Shown here in pieces: positions 17,609 through 25,426 of a stretch of DNA of 48,370 nt; position 1 is the first letter of the stretch, and every line of letters begins with the position of its first letter. The notes under the pieces were generated by a model. The model was not told where the DNA came from and searched no databases. It saw only the letters and a program-made list of their open reading frames with translations. Source of the DNA: Bacteroidales bacterium (GTDB lineage: Bacteria; Bacteroidota; Bacteroidia; Bacteroidales; UBA12077); assembly GCA_021108325.1 (NCBI GenBank), contig JAIORB010000095.1, forward strand, positions 1 through 48,370, read 5' to 3'. A program made the translations under genes and the position numbers.

Positions 17609-17638
17609 TTGTACAACAGAATTTTATAACTATTTTTG
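17609..17638 (+). promoter_or_regulatory. Bacteroidota-type promoter of hppA
   Basis: TTG at 17609-17611, exactly 19 nt, then TATTTTTG at 17631-17638 matches TTG-N19-TAnnTTTG. It implies a leader of roughly 130 nt before the hppA start. The rest of the 401-nt gap 17373-17773 is AT-rich with no gene apart from the tiny ORF at 17660. Confidence 0.72.
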
Positions 17639-17659
17639 AACTCGTTTTTAAAATTAAAA

Positions 17660-17734
17660 ATGAATAACACGCTCTATTTTAAAGAACTAAAGAAAATATA
17701 CTCGAAAAGACTATTCATAACTATAGATATGTAA
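17660..17734 (+). other. 24-codon ORF in the hppA leader (uncertain)
   Basis: ATG at 17660 to TAA at 17732-17734 would encode MNNTLYFKELKKIYSKRLFI plus four residues. It starts about 22 nt after the predicted -7 box and ends 39 nt before hppA. A leader peptide is possible, but so is chance in AT-rich DNA. Confidence 0.2.
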
Positions 17735-17773
17735 ATAATTAAATAATAATTACTAATTAAAATTGAATTAAAA

Positions 17774-20053
17774 ATGGAAACTATTTTTTGGTTTATTCCT
17801 TTTGCATCAGTCCTGGCACTGATATTTGCATGGTACTTCTTCAAGAATATGATGAAAAATTCTGAAGGAACTGATAAGATGAAAGAAATTGCGCAACACG
17901 TACGCGATGGGGCACTGGCTTATTTAAACAGACAGTACAAAGTAGTAGGAATAGTATTTATTGTATTGTTCGTTATACTTTTAATGCTGGCTTATTTTGG
18001 ACTACAAAATCCATTTGTACCTGTAGCATTCTTAACCGGAGGTTTCTTCTCTGGCTTATGTGGTTACTTAGGCATGCGTACTGCAACTTATGCTTCTGCA
18101 AGAACTGCACACGGAGCATCTCAATCATTAAATAAAGGATTAAAAATTGCTTTCCGTAGTGGTGCAGTTATGGGTCTTGTTGTTGTTGGTTTTGGACTAT
18201 TAGATATCAGCCTTTGGTGGGTTATATTAACTAAATTAGTTTATACAGCTGAACATATGCAAGAAGGACTGCATGCTCTTGGTCTAACATTTGTTCATGC
18301 TGGTACAACTGACCACGAAAAATTGATTGAAATTACAGCAACTATGTTAACATTTGGTATGGGTGCATCAACTCAGGCATTATTTGCTCGTGTTGGTGGT
18401 GGTATTTTTACTAAAGCTGCCGATGTTGGAGCCGACCTTGTAGGTAAAATTGAAGCCGGAATACCTGAGGACGATCCTCGTAACCCTGCTACTATTGCCG
18501 ATAACGTTGGTGATAATGTAGGTGATGTTGCCGGAATGGGTGCTGACTTATACGAATCATATGCAGGTTCGATACTTGCTACTGCTGCATTAGGAGCAGC
18601 CCTTCCTTTGGTTGCGGGAATGGAGCCTGTAAAAGCAATTATTGCTCCTATGATTGTTGCTGCTATCGGTATTATTCTTTCAATTTTAGGTATATTCATG
18701 GTTCGCACAAAAGAATCGGCAACTCAAAAAACATTATTAAATGCATTATTGTTAGGAACAGGCGGTAGTTCTGTTTTCATCCTGATTGCTGTTGCTGTTT
18801 TAGCATATGTTGGCTGGATTAGCTGGGGGATATTTGGTGCTGTTGTGGTTGGTTTGTCTGCTGGTGTTATTATTGGACAAGGAACTGAATATTTTACTTC
18901 TGATGAATATAAACCTACACGAGGTATTGCAAGCCAAGGGCAACAAGGTCCTGCAACAACTATTATAGAAGGTATTGCTGTTGGTATGTACTCTACATGG
19001 ATTCCTGTATTAACAATTGTGTTAGCTATTATTGGCGCTTATGGATTTGCTGGTGGTTTTAACAACTTTGCAATGGGTGTTTACGGTATAGGTTTCGCTG
19101 CCGTAGGTATGCTTTCAACTTTAGGTATTACATTAGCAACTGATGCATTCGGCCCTATCGCTGATAACGCAGGTGGAAATGCAGAAATGGCTAAGCTCCC
19201 TAAAGAAGTAAGAGAACGTACTGATGCCCTGGATATGTTAGGTAATACAACTGCTGCAACCGGTAAAGGATTTGCAATTGGTTCTGCTGCACTAACAGCA
19301 ATGGCATTATTAGCCGCTTACATGGAAGAAGTTAGATTATGGTTAGGAAGAATGGCTGGTGAAGGTTTCAAGCAAGTTGGTGATACATTATTTTACAATG
19401 ATAATATACCTGTAGTAGAACAAGGACAAAAGGCTGTTGAATTAGCAGGAGCTTCTATTAAAGATTTTGTATATGCTTATGATCTTACCATATTTAACCC
19501 AATGTTATTAGGAGGATTATTTCTGGGAGCTATGATGGCATTCGTATTTAGTGCTATGACAATGAAGGCTGTTGGCCGTGCTGCCGGAGCAATGGTTGAA
19601 GAAGTACGTCATCAGTTTAAAACAATTGTTGGAATTATGGACGGAACAGGAAAACCTGATTATGCAAGATGTGTTGAAATTTCGACTCGTGGTGCTCAAA
19701 AGGAAATGTTGCTTCCTTCATTATTTGCAATTGCTGTTCCAATTATTGTTGGAGTTATTTTAGGTGTAGCAGGTGTTGTTGGATTATTAGTCGGAGGACT
19801 GGTTACAGGGTTTACTTTAGCAAGTATGTTAAATAACTCTGGTGGTGCATGGGATAATGCTAAAAAGTACATTGAAAAAGGAAACTTAGGTGGTAAAGGT
19901 AGTGAGACTCACAAAGCAGGTGTTATTGGTGACACTGTTGGTGATCCTTTTAAAGATACCTCAGGACCATCGTTGAATATTCTTATTAAACTTATGACAA
20001 TGGTTTCAGTTGTAATGGCTGGTTTAACTGTTGCTTTAGGTTTCTTTGCATAG
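17774..20053 (+). CDS. hppA: Membrane-bound pyrophosphatase, ion-pumping, K+-dependent type
   Basis: 759 residues with about 16 membrane helices. Pyrophosphate/Mg-binding motifs are present: DVGADLVGK at 217-225, then [21 protein letters not shown] (231-251), [17 protein letters not shown] at 457-473 and [15 protein letters not shown] near the end. The segment [10 protein letters not shown] at 490-499 has Ala where K+-independent enzymes have Lys, marking the K+-dependent class. These enzymes couple PPi hydrolysis to Na+ and/or H+ export at the inner membrane. Which ion is moved cannot be fixed by eye, although many Bacteroidota members pump Na+ (some both). It is a single gene with its own promoter (17609) and terminator (20076). 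Confidence 0.97.
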   Translation: METIFWFIPFASVLALIFAWYFFKNMMKNSEGTDKMKEIAQHVRDGALAYLNRQYKVVGIVFIVLFVILLMLAYFGLQNPFVPVAFLTGGFFSGLCGYLGMRTATYASARTAHGASQSLNKGLKIAFRSGAVMGLVVVGFGLLDISLWWVILTKLVYTAEHMQEGLHALGLTFVHAGTTDHEKLIEITATMLTFGMGASTQALFARVGGGIFTKAADVGADLVGKIEAGIPEDDPRNPATIADNVGDNVGDVAGMGADLYESYAGSILATAALGAALPLVAGMEPVKAIIAPMIVAAIGIILSILGIFMVRTKESATQKTLLNALLLGTGGSSVFILIAVAVLAYVGWISWGIFGAVVVGLSAGVIIGQGTEYFTSDEYKPTRGIASQGQQGPATTIIEGIAVGMYSTWIPVLTIVLAIIGAYGFAGGFNNFAMGVYGIGFAAVGMLSTLGITLATDAFGPIADNAGGNAEMAKLPKEVRERTDALDMLGNTTAATGKGFAIGSAALTAMALLAAYMEEVRLWLGRMAGEGFKQVGDTLFYNDNIPVVEQGQKAVELAGASIKDFVYAYDLTIFNPMLLGGLFLGAMMAFVFSAMTMKAVGRAAGAMVEEVRHQFKTIVGIMDGTGKPDYARCVEISTRGAQKEMLLPSLFAIAVPIIVGVILGVAGVVGLLVGGLVTGFTLASMLNNSGGAWDNAKKYIEKGNLGGKGSETHKAGVIGDTVGDPFKDTSGPSLNILIKLMTMVSVVMAGLTVALGFFA

Positions 20054-20075
20054 ATTTAGATAAAATTTAAATATA

Positions 20076-20105
20076 AAAGCTGGTCATTATGGCCAGCTTT
20101 TTTTA
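20076..20105 (+). terminator. Rho-independent terminator of hppA
   Basis: aaagctgg...ccagcttt hairpin (8-bp stem, extended by weak pairs) followed by a run of T. It is located 23 nt after the hppA stop codon. Confidence 0.88.
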
Positions 20106-20143
20106 TTTACTTTTTTATTTTGTGCAATAAAAATGCATGAAGG

Positions 20144-20175
20144 TTTCATAGTTCATTTGATTATTTTTATATTTG
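20144..20175 (+). promoter_or_regulatory. Possible promoter of the bTHX gene
   Basis: TATATTTG at 20168-20175 matches the -7 consensus. The best -33 candidate is TTTC at 20144-20147 with a 20-nt spacer, a partial match. Position relative to the ATG at 20213 is sensible. Confidence 0.45.
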
Positions 20176-20212
20176 AAACTAAAGTAAATTAAGAACTAAA
20201 AAATATTATAAA

Positions 20213-20557
20213 ATGGGAAAAGGAGATAAAAAAACCAGAAGAGGGAAAATAATTATGGGGAGTTATGGTAAAAAAAGACCTAAAAAGAAAAAACCAGCAA
20301 TTGCGGAAGTAAAAAAAACAACTCCAAAAGCAAAGGTTACTCCGAAGCCAAAAGCAGAGCCAAAACCAAAAGTAGAAACGAAACCTAAAGTAGAAACGAA
20401 ACCTAAAGTGGAAACAATGCCAAAGGCAGAAACAAAGCCAAAAACGGAAACAAAACCGAAGGCTGAGCCTAAGGCTAAGTCAGAGTCAAAGCCAAAAGCT
20501 GAACAAAAACCAAAAAAATCAGAACCAAAGACTAAGTCTAAAGAAGATAAAAAATAA
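20213..20557 (+). CDS. Ribosomal protein bTHX with a long Lys/Pro/Glu repeat tail
   Basis: 114 residues. The first 27, MGKGDKKTRRGKIIMGSYGK followed by KRPKKKK, match the small 30S protein bTHX (Thermus THX, MGKGDRRTRRGKI...). The Thermus protein is under 30 residues; here about 85 more follow. They are nearly all Lys, Pro, Glu, Ala, Thr and Val in a K-P-K-(A/V/T)-E-(T/P) repeat, with no aromatic residue. At DNA level three near-copies of aaacctaaagtagaaacg run through 20363-20416, a sign of slippage expansion. The head should bind the 30S head rRNA; the tail is presumably disordered and basic. Own terminator at 20568. Confidence 0.85.
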   Translation: MGKGDKKTRRGKIIMGSYGKKRPKKKKPAIAEVKKTTPKAKVTPKPKAEPKPKVETKPKVETKPKVETMPKAETKPKTETKPKAEPKAKSESKPKAEQKPKKSEPKTKSKEDKK

Positions 20558-20567
20558 TTATATTATG

Positions 20568-20616
20568 AGAATAGGGTTGATCCCGATAACTATCGGGATC
20601 AACCCTATTCTTTTTT
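20568..20616. terminator. Strong bidirectional terminator (about 20-bp stem)
   Basis: A perfect long inverted repeat, agaatagggttgatcccgat pairing with its complement, small loop, T-run after it and A-rich sequence before. It separates the bTHX gene from the convergent M56-TonB gene. Confidence 0.9.
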
Positions 20617-20651
20617 AGCACTTTCAAAAAACAACTCTTCCTTTAAAATTC

Positions 20652-21962
20652 TTATTCCTCTTTTTGCAAAGCAAAAACTATCGGAAAGGTATATCTAACA
20701 ATTACAGGTTTGCCAGCTTCAATCCCTGGCTCCCACTTTGGAGAGGAATTGACAACTCTCAAAGCCTCTTTGTCCAATTCCGGATCAGCACCCCTAACTA
20801 CTATTGCATTTGCAACTTCTCCCTTTGAGTTTATATCAAATTGCACGAATACCCGTCCACTTATTCCATTTTTTTGTGCAATCACCGGATATTTCAAATT
20901 TTCCTGAATAAATACTCTGAAATGATCCTGTTCTTTACCTTGAAACTTAGGCATTACATCAACTTCAAAATAAATATTCTCCTCCAGGTTCTTTAGCTTA
21001 ACTTTTGTAGTATCCTGTAAATTAATACTTATTTCATTTGTTATTTTCTCGTTTGCTTTCGCAAAGTCTACAGAATTAACAAAAAAGAATAAAGTAACAA
21101 TTGCAAAAGGTATCGCTAATGCAATTTTAATTTTCGAAATATTTTTTGATTTCATCATGGTTAACATTTTTAATCGGTTTTTAGATAATGAATAACTAAA
21201 GCTACTGGTTAACCCGATAAATCGACTGCCGGAAATCTGGCTTAAAAGTAATTGCTGATAATCTATCCGATCATAGCCGTTTTCCACGACAGCCCGATCG
21301 GCAAGATATTCATGCACTTCCCTGATCGATTTTCGGTACCAATAGATGAAAGGATTAAACCAAAACAGAATAACAAGTACCTCGATAAAGATCAGATCGA
21401 AAGAATGTAACTGAAAAGCGTGCATCCGTTCATGAGCAATTATTTGCTTCATATCATCGGATGAATACTTCTCAGGATTTATAATAATCCACTTAAAAAG
21501 CGAGAATGGCACTATGGTATCAGCAGTTTCTACAATTCGATATTTGCCAAATCGTACAGGCTTACTTCGTATTATAAGTAAAATGATTTTACCTAAACCG
21601 AATACAAAAAATACCGAAGATATTAAAACTCCTAAAAGATATATTATGCTTATATATTCCCTAATTATTGTCCATGTCAATTTCCCTGAATAAGCATAAA
21701 TAATAACTTCACTTATCTCATTATAACCTCTTTTAAATCCTGTGATTTCTTGAAAAATATTATTCCCTGAAGAAAAATAGTTCGAAAAAACATTCAAATT
21801 AATATTCAAAAACGGGACTGTAACTGCAAATAATAAGGAACTTAATAAATACAATCTATTCATTTTAAAGAAAGTTTCATTTCTAAGAACAATCTTATAA
21901 AACAAATAAAATATGGCTAATGTAATAGCCGACTCTAATGCATTTAAAAAATCAAAACTCAT
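20652..21962 (-). CDS. BlaR1/MecR1-like M56 membrane metallopeptidase with C-terminal TonB domain
   Basis: 436 residues. Helices at about 8-25, 36-55, 105-132, 190-205 and 278-297. The zinc-protease motif HERMH sits at 177-181, with the third ligand probably Glu218 in EVHEYLAD. Residues 352-432 form a TonB C-terminal domain (LKYPVIAQKNGISGRVFVQF, GADPELDKEALRVV, SSPKWEPGIEAGKPVIV). In BlaR1/MecR1 the peptidase cleaves the BlaI-type repressor after sensing. The Bacteroidota variants replace the penicillin-sensor with TonB-like domains, and the signal is usually unknown. It overlaps the blaI-like gene by one base (TAATG), so the two are translationally coupled. Confidence 0.92.
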   Translation of the reverse strand: MSFDFLNALESAITLAIFYLFYKIVLRNETFFKMNRLYLLSSLLFAVTVPFLNINLNVFSNYFSSGNNIFQEITGFKRGYNEISEVIIYAYSGKLTWTIIREYISIIYLLGVLISSVFFVFGLGKIILLIIRSKPVRFGKYRIVETADTIVPFSLFKWIIINPEKYSSDDMKQIIAHERMHAFQLHSFDLIFIEVLVILFWFNPFIYWYRKSIREVHEYLADRAVVENGYDRIDYQQLLLSQISGSRFIGLTSSFSYSLSKNRLKMLTMMKSKNISKIKIALAIPFAIVTLFFFVNSVDFAKANEKITNEISINLQDTTKVKLKNLEENIYFEVDVMPKFQGKEQDHFRVFIQENLKYPVIAQKNGISGRVFVQFDINSKGEVANAIVVRGADPELDKEALRVVNSSPKWEPGIEAGKPVIVRYTFPIVFALQKEE

Positions 21963-22342
21963 TATTGCTTTTCTTTGCGTTTTTCAATTTCTTCTTCAAC
22001 AATTTTTTTCATTTCTTCCAAATCAGATATCGACACATCTTCTTCGTGAGCAAAAAATGAAGCAAACTTTTTATACGAATTGTTAAAATGTTTGCTTAAT
22101 ACATCTTTAAATCTACCTTTTCGATATCCTGCAGGAGACACTAATGGATAATACTGATGTGTGTTACCATAGGCATTGTAGGCAACCATCCCTTTTTTTT
22201 CTAAAATTCTTACAATAGTCGAAACAGTATTATAAGCCGGCCGTGGTTCCGGAAACTGATCTAAAACATCCTTAACAAAAGCTTTCTCAAGCTTCCAAAG
22301 ATGTTCCATTACCTGTTCTTCTGCTTTGGTTAATTCTTTCAC
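21962..22342 (-). CDS. BlaI/MecI/CopY-family transcriptional repressor
   Basis: 126 residues. The N-terminal winged helix (about 5-75: LTKAEEQVMEHLWKLEKAFV, PAYNTVSTIVRILEKKGMV, GNTHQYYPLVS) is followed by a C-terminal helical dimerisation part (FFAHEEDVSISDLEEMKKIVEEEIEKRK). It is expected to bind a palindromic operator in its own promoter and be inactivated by cleavage through the M56 partner. Its own 5' region contains TAAAACATTTAGTTTTCAAACTAAA-type AT-rich dyads near 22350-22385 that might be the operator; this is only a suggestion. Confidence 0.93.
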   Translation of the reverse strand: MKELTKAEEQVMEHLWKLEKAFVKDVLDQFPEPRPAYNTVSTIVRILEKKGMVAYNAYGNTHQYYPLVSPAGYRKGRFKDVLSKHFNNSYKKFASFFAHEEDVSISDLEEMKKIVEEEIEKRKEKQ

Positions 22343-22472
22343 ACTACAAACATAAACTAAAACATTTAGTTTTCAAACTAAAGATATTAGTTTGCTCTTT
22401 ATTTAAACTGATTTTAAATAACTTGCCGTCTAAATTTTGCCGTGTATCACTACTTGGATATACTCTAAACGC

Positions 22473-23711
22473 TTAGTTTAATGGTTCGCTACAGTCTAGT
22501 TTTGTTGAAATAAAAAACCCGGCAAATACAATTACAGATACTATTATAAATATGATGTGGAAGCCGAAAACTGAAATTAATACCCCTGCCAATAAAGGAA
22601 AAATCATAGAAACAATATCTCCTGCTCCTGAAATCCCGGTATATCTTGCCCGATTTTCGGAGTTTGATATTTCTAATAAAATTCCGTTCTTAGATATTTT
22701 ATATGCCGAAACAAAAAATCCTGATAACAAAAATAAAAACTGATAATAAAACTGGTACTGTATCAAAAATAAACTCACAATAGGAATTAATGCTCCAACA
22801 ACAGAAGCAATTTGCATCATAAATTTATAATTCACTTTATGGGCTAATCTGTAAAACACCATTCCGGAAACAACCATTCCTGTAATCCGAAAAACCAAAA
22901 AATTTCCAATCATTTTACCACTCAGTTCAAAATTTTCTTTTGCAAAAAGTATTAAAAAAGGTAAAAGACTTATAGCTAAACCAAAAATATTTATTAATAC
23001 CAAATAATACTTCAAATTGCTATTTTTCTTTATTTCAGAGGGTATTTGCTTAAAGAATGATATTATACCTTTGTTCGTTTTAATTATTGAACGTTTTTCT
23101 TTTATCTGCCAAAAACCTAATGAAGCTATTAATAATAACAACGCTGCAATAAAAAACAATAAGCTATAATTGCTTGGATAATCGTATCTTTTTAAAAGTT
23201 CGCGTACTATTAAAGCCGAAATAAATACAGCTATGCTGGTTATTGATTCTTTGAGTGTAAAAAACTTCTTCCTCTTTTCTGCCTTTACAGATTTTCCAAA
23301 AATATCCATATAGGAAATGTTTGCAAACGATCCACTTATTGCAAAAAAGGAAATAATAATGAATATGAATAAAATGATCAAATCAGATTTAATATTCTCA
23401 GAGTAGAAGAATAAAAACGACAAAACAAATAGCGAGATTATTCTTAGATTTATGGCTGTAAGTAAATATCTTTTCTTATAAGTCTTATTTGATAAATAAC
23501 TGGCAAAAAACAGTTGAAAAAAACTCGATCCTCCAAGCAGTATTGCTGTTAAAATTCCCAGATGAAACGATGTACCCCCCGACTGTATAAGCATAGCAGG
23601 GATTACAGTATCGATATCCATAAAATTACTTGCTAGAGCAAGAAATATAGCATGCCAAAGAAATGATTTTAAATTTATTTCCGACCTTTTTTCAGATAAA
23701 AGCTGATTCAT
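22473..23711 (-). CDS. MFS transporter
   Basis: 412 residues with about 12 hydrophobic helices and a central cytoplasmic loop (KEKRSIIKTNKGIISFFKQI). N-terminal helices contain ALASNFMDIDTVIPAMLIQSG and LGGSSFFQLFFASYLSNKTY, the position of the MFS motif A region. Late segment RYTGISGAGDIVSMIFPLLAG resembles the corresponding helix 11 of MFS drug/sugar carriers. Substrate unknown. It points leftward toward blaI but is separated from it by 130 nt; a shared transcript is possible but not shown. Confidence 0.87.
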   Translation of the reverse strand: MNQLLSEKRSEINLKSFLWHAIFLALASNFMDIDTVIPAMLIQSGGTSFHLGILTAILLGGSSFFQLFFASYLSNKTYKKRYLLTAINLRIISLFVLSFLFFYSENIKSDLIILFIFIIISFFAISGSFANISYMDIFGKSVKAEKRKKFFTLKESITSIAVFISALIVRELLKRYDYPSNYSLLFFIAALLLLIASLGFWQIKEKRSIIKTNKGIISFFKQIPSEIKKNSNLKYYLVLINIFGLAISLLPFLILFAKENFELSGKMIGNFLVFRITGMVVSGMVFYRLAHKVNYKFMMQIASVVGALIPIVSLFLIQYQFYYQFLFLLSGFFVSAYKISKNGILLEISNSENRARYTGISGAGDIVSMIFPLLAGVLISVFGFHIIFIIVSVIVFAGFFISTKLDCSEPLN

Positions 23712-23899
23712 TTATGGGTTTAGTCAAAAAAGGTGCTAAGCACCTAAGTGTAATTATTTTAGTTTTTGTATTGAACTCCTTTATATATTTAATCTTATAA
23801 ACACTTTACAAGTAAAATAGTTTTAAGGTAACCTCTAATATATTGCATGTAAATTTGAAAAAATAAAACTTTAAAATCAATTTAAGTATGCAGCAAGTT

Positions 23900-23930
23900 T
23901 TGCAAAAAACACGTCATTTTCATATATTTG
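23900..23930 (+). promoter_or_regulatory. Bacteroidota-type promoter of the DUF4190 gene
   Basis: TTG at 23900-23902 (preceded by TT), 20-nt spacer, TATATTTG at 23923-23930. It predicts a short leader before the ATG at 23960. Confidence 0.68.
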
Positions 23931-23959
23931 ATAAATTTAACTTATAAACTCAAAAAACC

Positions 23960-24466
23960 ATGGAAGAAAACAAAACATCAAATGCGGGCCAAGGATTAGG
24001 CATAGCCGGTCTGGTATTGGGTATTATAGCATTAATCATTTCGTTTATCCCTTGTCTTGGAATGTGGGCATTAATACCCGGAATTATTGCTATTGTGTTT
24101 AGTGCAATTGCATTTTCACAAGCAAACAAAGCAAATGCTTCAAAAGGATTGGTTATTGCTGCCCTAGTAATTTCAATTGTAGGAACGGCAATTGCTGGAT
24201 GGCAAATGTATATGCTTCGAAATGCCCCATCACAAATAGAAAAATTTGGTAAAGAACTTCAAAAAGTCATTGAAGAGGAATTAGACGAAGATGATTTAAA
24301 AGATTTGGAAGAAGCCATGGAAGAACTTGAAGGCGAGATTGAAGAAATAACAGAAGAATCAATAAAAGAAGCTGCTAAGGCAGCCAGCGAAGCGTTAAAA
24401 GAATTTTCAGAAGAAGTTGAAAAAGTCGCAGAAGAACTGGACGAAGACGATGAGGATGAAAAATAA
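23960..24466 (+). CDS. DUF4190-like membrane protein with an acidic helical tail
   Basis: 168 residues. The N-terminal half is a typical DUF4190 module: LGIAGLVLGIIALIISFIPC, then ALIPGIIAIVFSAIAFSQA, then GLVIAALVISIVGTAIAGWQ, giving two to three membrane helices. Residues 95-168 are extremely acidic and helical, with runs of Glu and Asp (EEELDEDDLKDLEEAMEELE), ending EDDEDEK. The tail may form a coiled coil or bind divalent metal. No function is known for the family. The next gene overlaps its last 11 nt in another frame. Confidence 0.85.
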   Translation: MEENKTSNAGQGLGIAGLVLGIIALIISFIPCLGMWALIPGIIAIVFSAIAFSQANKANASKGLVIAALVISIVGTAIAGWQMYMLRNAPSQIEKFGKELQKVIEEELDEDDLKDLEEAMEELEGEIEEITEESIKEAAKAASEALKEFSEEVEKVAEELDEDDEDEK

Positions 24467-24860
24467 GTTTGGCTCATTTTTTAAAGAGCCTTACCATATT
24501 ATAAACTTATGTTTTGCCGGAATAATTATACTAATTTTTATTTATTCCGGTATTTTTTCTGCCGAAAAAGATAATCACCCAATAAAATCAACCTGCGAAA
24601 TTTTAACCGGACAACCATGTGAAAGTACGGGTTTATCGAGAAGCTTCTCTGAAATTGTTCGTTTCAAATTCGAAAGCGCAAAATCTTATAATAAATATGG
24701 AATTAAGATATTTTTATTTTTCCTGATTCAGTTTTTCTTAAGAATTATCAGTTCTGTAATTTTACAATTTAAAGTCTTAAAACAAAGACAACATATTTTC
24801 ATTGATTCGCTTTTATCTGTTAGTCTTTATATTTATTGTTTCTGGAATTTAATCGTTTAG
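24456..24860 (+). CDS. DUF2752-like membrane protein
   Basis: 134 residues from ATG 24456; an ATG six bases earlier (24450) is equally in frame. Hydrophobic helices at about 15-35, 80-100 and 112-130. The segment CEILTGQPCESTGLSRSFSE followed by FESAKSYNKYGIKIF is the DUF2752 pattern (usually C...LTG.PCPGCG.TRA), but here the central CPGCG is CESTG, so one Cys and a Gly are replaced. The start overlaps the DUF4190 gene by 11 nt, which suggests translational coupling. Proteins with DUF4190 and DUF2752 are often neighbours, function unknown. Confidence 0.78.
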   Translation: MKNKFGSFFKEPYHIINLCFAGIIILIFIYSGIFSAEKDNHPIKSTCEILTGQPCESTGLSRSFSEIVRFKFESAKSYNKYGIKIFLFFLIQFFLRIISSVILQFKVLKQRQHIFIDSLLSVSLYIYCFWNLIV

Positions 24861-24880
24861 CAGAATGAACTATACAAAGA

Positions 24881-24920
24881 GTCATTGCGAAAGAGTTAAA
24901 CGACTGAAGCAATCTTTTTT
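24881..24920 (+). repeat. GTCATTGCGA-type dispersed repeat, copy R1
   Basis: GTCATTGCGAAAGAG followed 11 nt later by GAAGCAATCTTTTTT. It lies 37 nt from the 3' end of the GIY-YIG gene and is the same family as the copies at 25316 and 36584. Confidence 0.75.
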
Positions 24921-24957
24921 CCATTTTAGCGAATTGCTTATTGTCATTTGTAATGAA

Positions 24958-25257
24958 TTACTCTATTTCATGCGACAAATCACGCCATCCTGAATTTATT
25001 CTATTTATAAGCAATTCCTTTTTCTTTCTTGAACCCGCTTTAATTTGTTTTTCACGAGCAATAGCATCACCAATTAAAAAGAATGATTCATAATATACCA
25101 GTTTGTTAACATTATATCTTGATGTAAATGATTTTGGATTTATTTTTTTCGCATGTTCTTCAAGTCTTAGTTCTAAATTATTTGTAACACCAGTATAAAG
25201 AACTGTATTATTCATATTGGCAAGAATATAAACGAAACCGCTTGTTTGTTTGAACAC
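24958..25257 (-). CDS. GIY-YIG nuclease superfamily protein (UPF0213-like)
   Basis: 99 residues, a full single-domain GIY-YIG protein. VYI at 9-11 and YTG at 21-23 form the signature strands, Arg31 is in LELRLEEH, and the metal-binding Glu69 is in AIAREKQIKAGSRKKK. These small proteins resemble the SLX1/UvrC nuclease core but lack extra domains. In Bacteroidota they occur in many copies; the role is unproven. Here the gene is flanked by GTCATTGCGA repeats on both sides, 37 nt downstream and 58 nt upstream, which suggests a mobile unit. Confidence 0.92.
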   Translation of the reverse strand: MFKQTSGFVYILANMNNTVLYTGVTNNLELRLEEHAKKINPKSFTSRYNVNKLVYYESFFLIGDAIAREKQIKAGSRKKKELLINRINSGWRDLSHEIE

Positions 25258-25315
25258 TATAAAGTTTTTGTTTATTGAAATTTACTAAAAGTATATAAAA
25301 CAACCAAAATCCAAG

Positions 25316-25391
25316 GTTATTGCGAGGGAGTAATCCGTCCGAAGCTATCTGTCTAAATTATTAGAGATTGCTTCACTTCGTTCGCAATGAC
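25316..25391. repeat. GTCATTGCGA-type inverted element, copies R2 and R3
   Basis: R2 starts GTTATTGCGAGGG and ends GAAGCTATCT (25316-25350). R3, in opposite orientation, is AGATTGCTTCAC...TTCGCAATGAC (25365-25391). Together they form an imperfect palindrome of about 76 nt with centre gtctaaattattag. Confidence 0.8.
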
Positions 25392-25426
25392 TATGCTTTT
25401 TTAATCCAGTACATAACCTAAAAATA

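Noticed and set aside
18373..18708. Minus-strand ORF inside hppA (111 codons)
   Set aside because: Shadow frame of a highly conserved gene with no independent support; the same applies to the other antisense frames in the window.
20341..20470. CRISPR-like array
   Set aside because: The repeats are short 18-nt coding units in the bTHX tail without spacers; no CRISPR array was found anywhere in the window.
23825..23843. Second copy of the MITE end (aaggtaacctctaata)
   Set aside because: Only 13 to 14 of 16 bases match, with no partner end nearby; may be a remnant but cannot be supported.
24259..24477. Ser-rich minus-strand ORF opposite the DUF4190 tail
   Set aside because: It is the complement of the Glu/Asp repeat, low complexity by construction.
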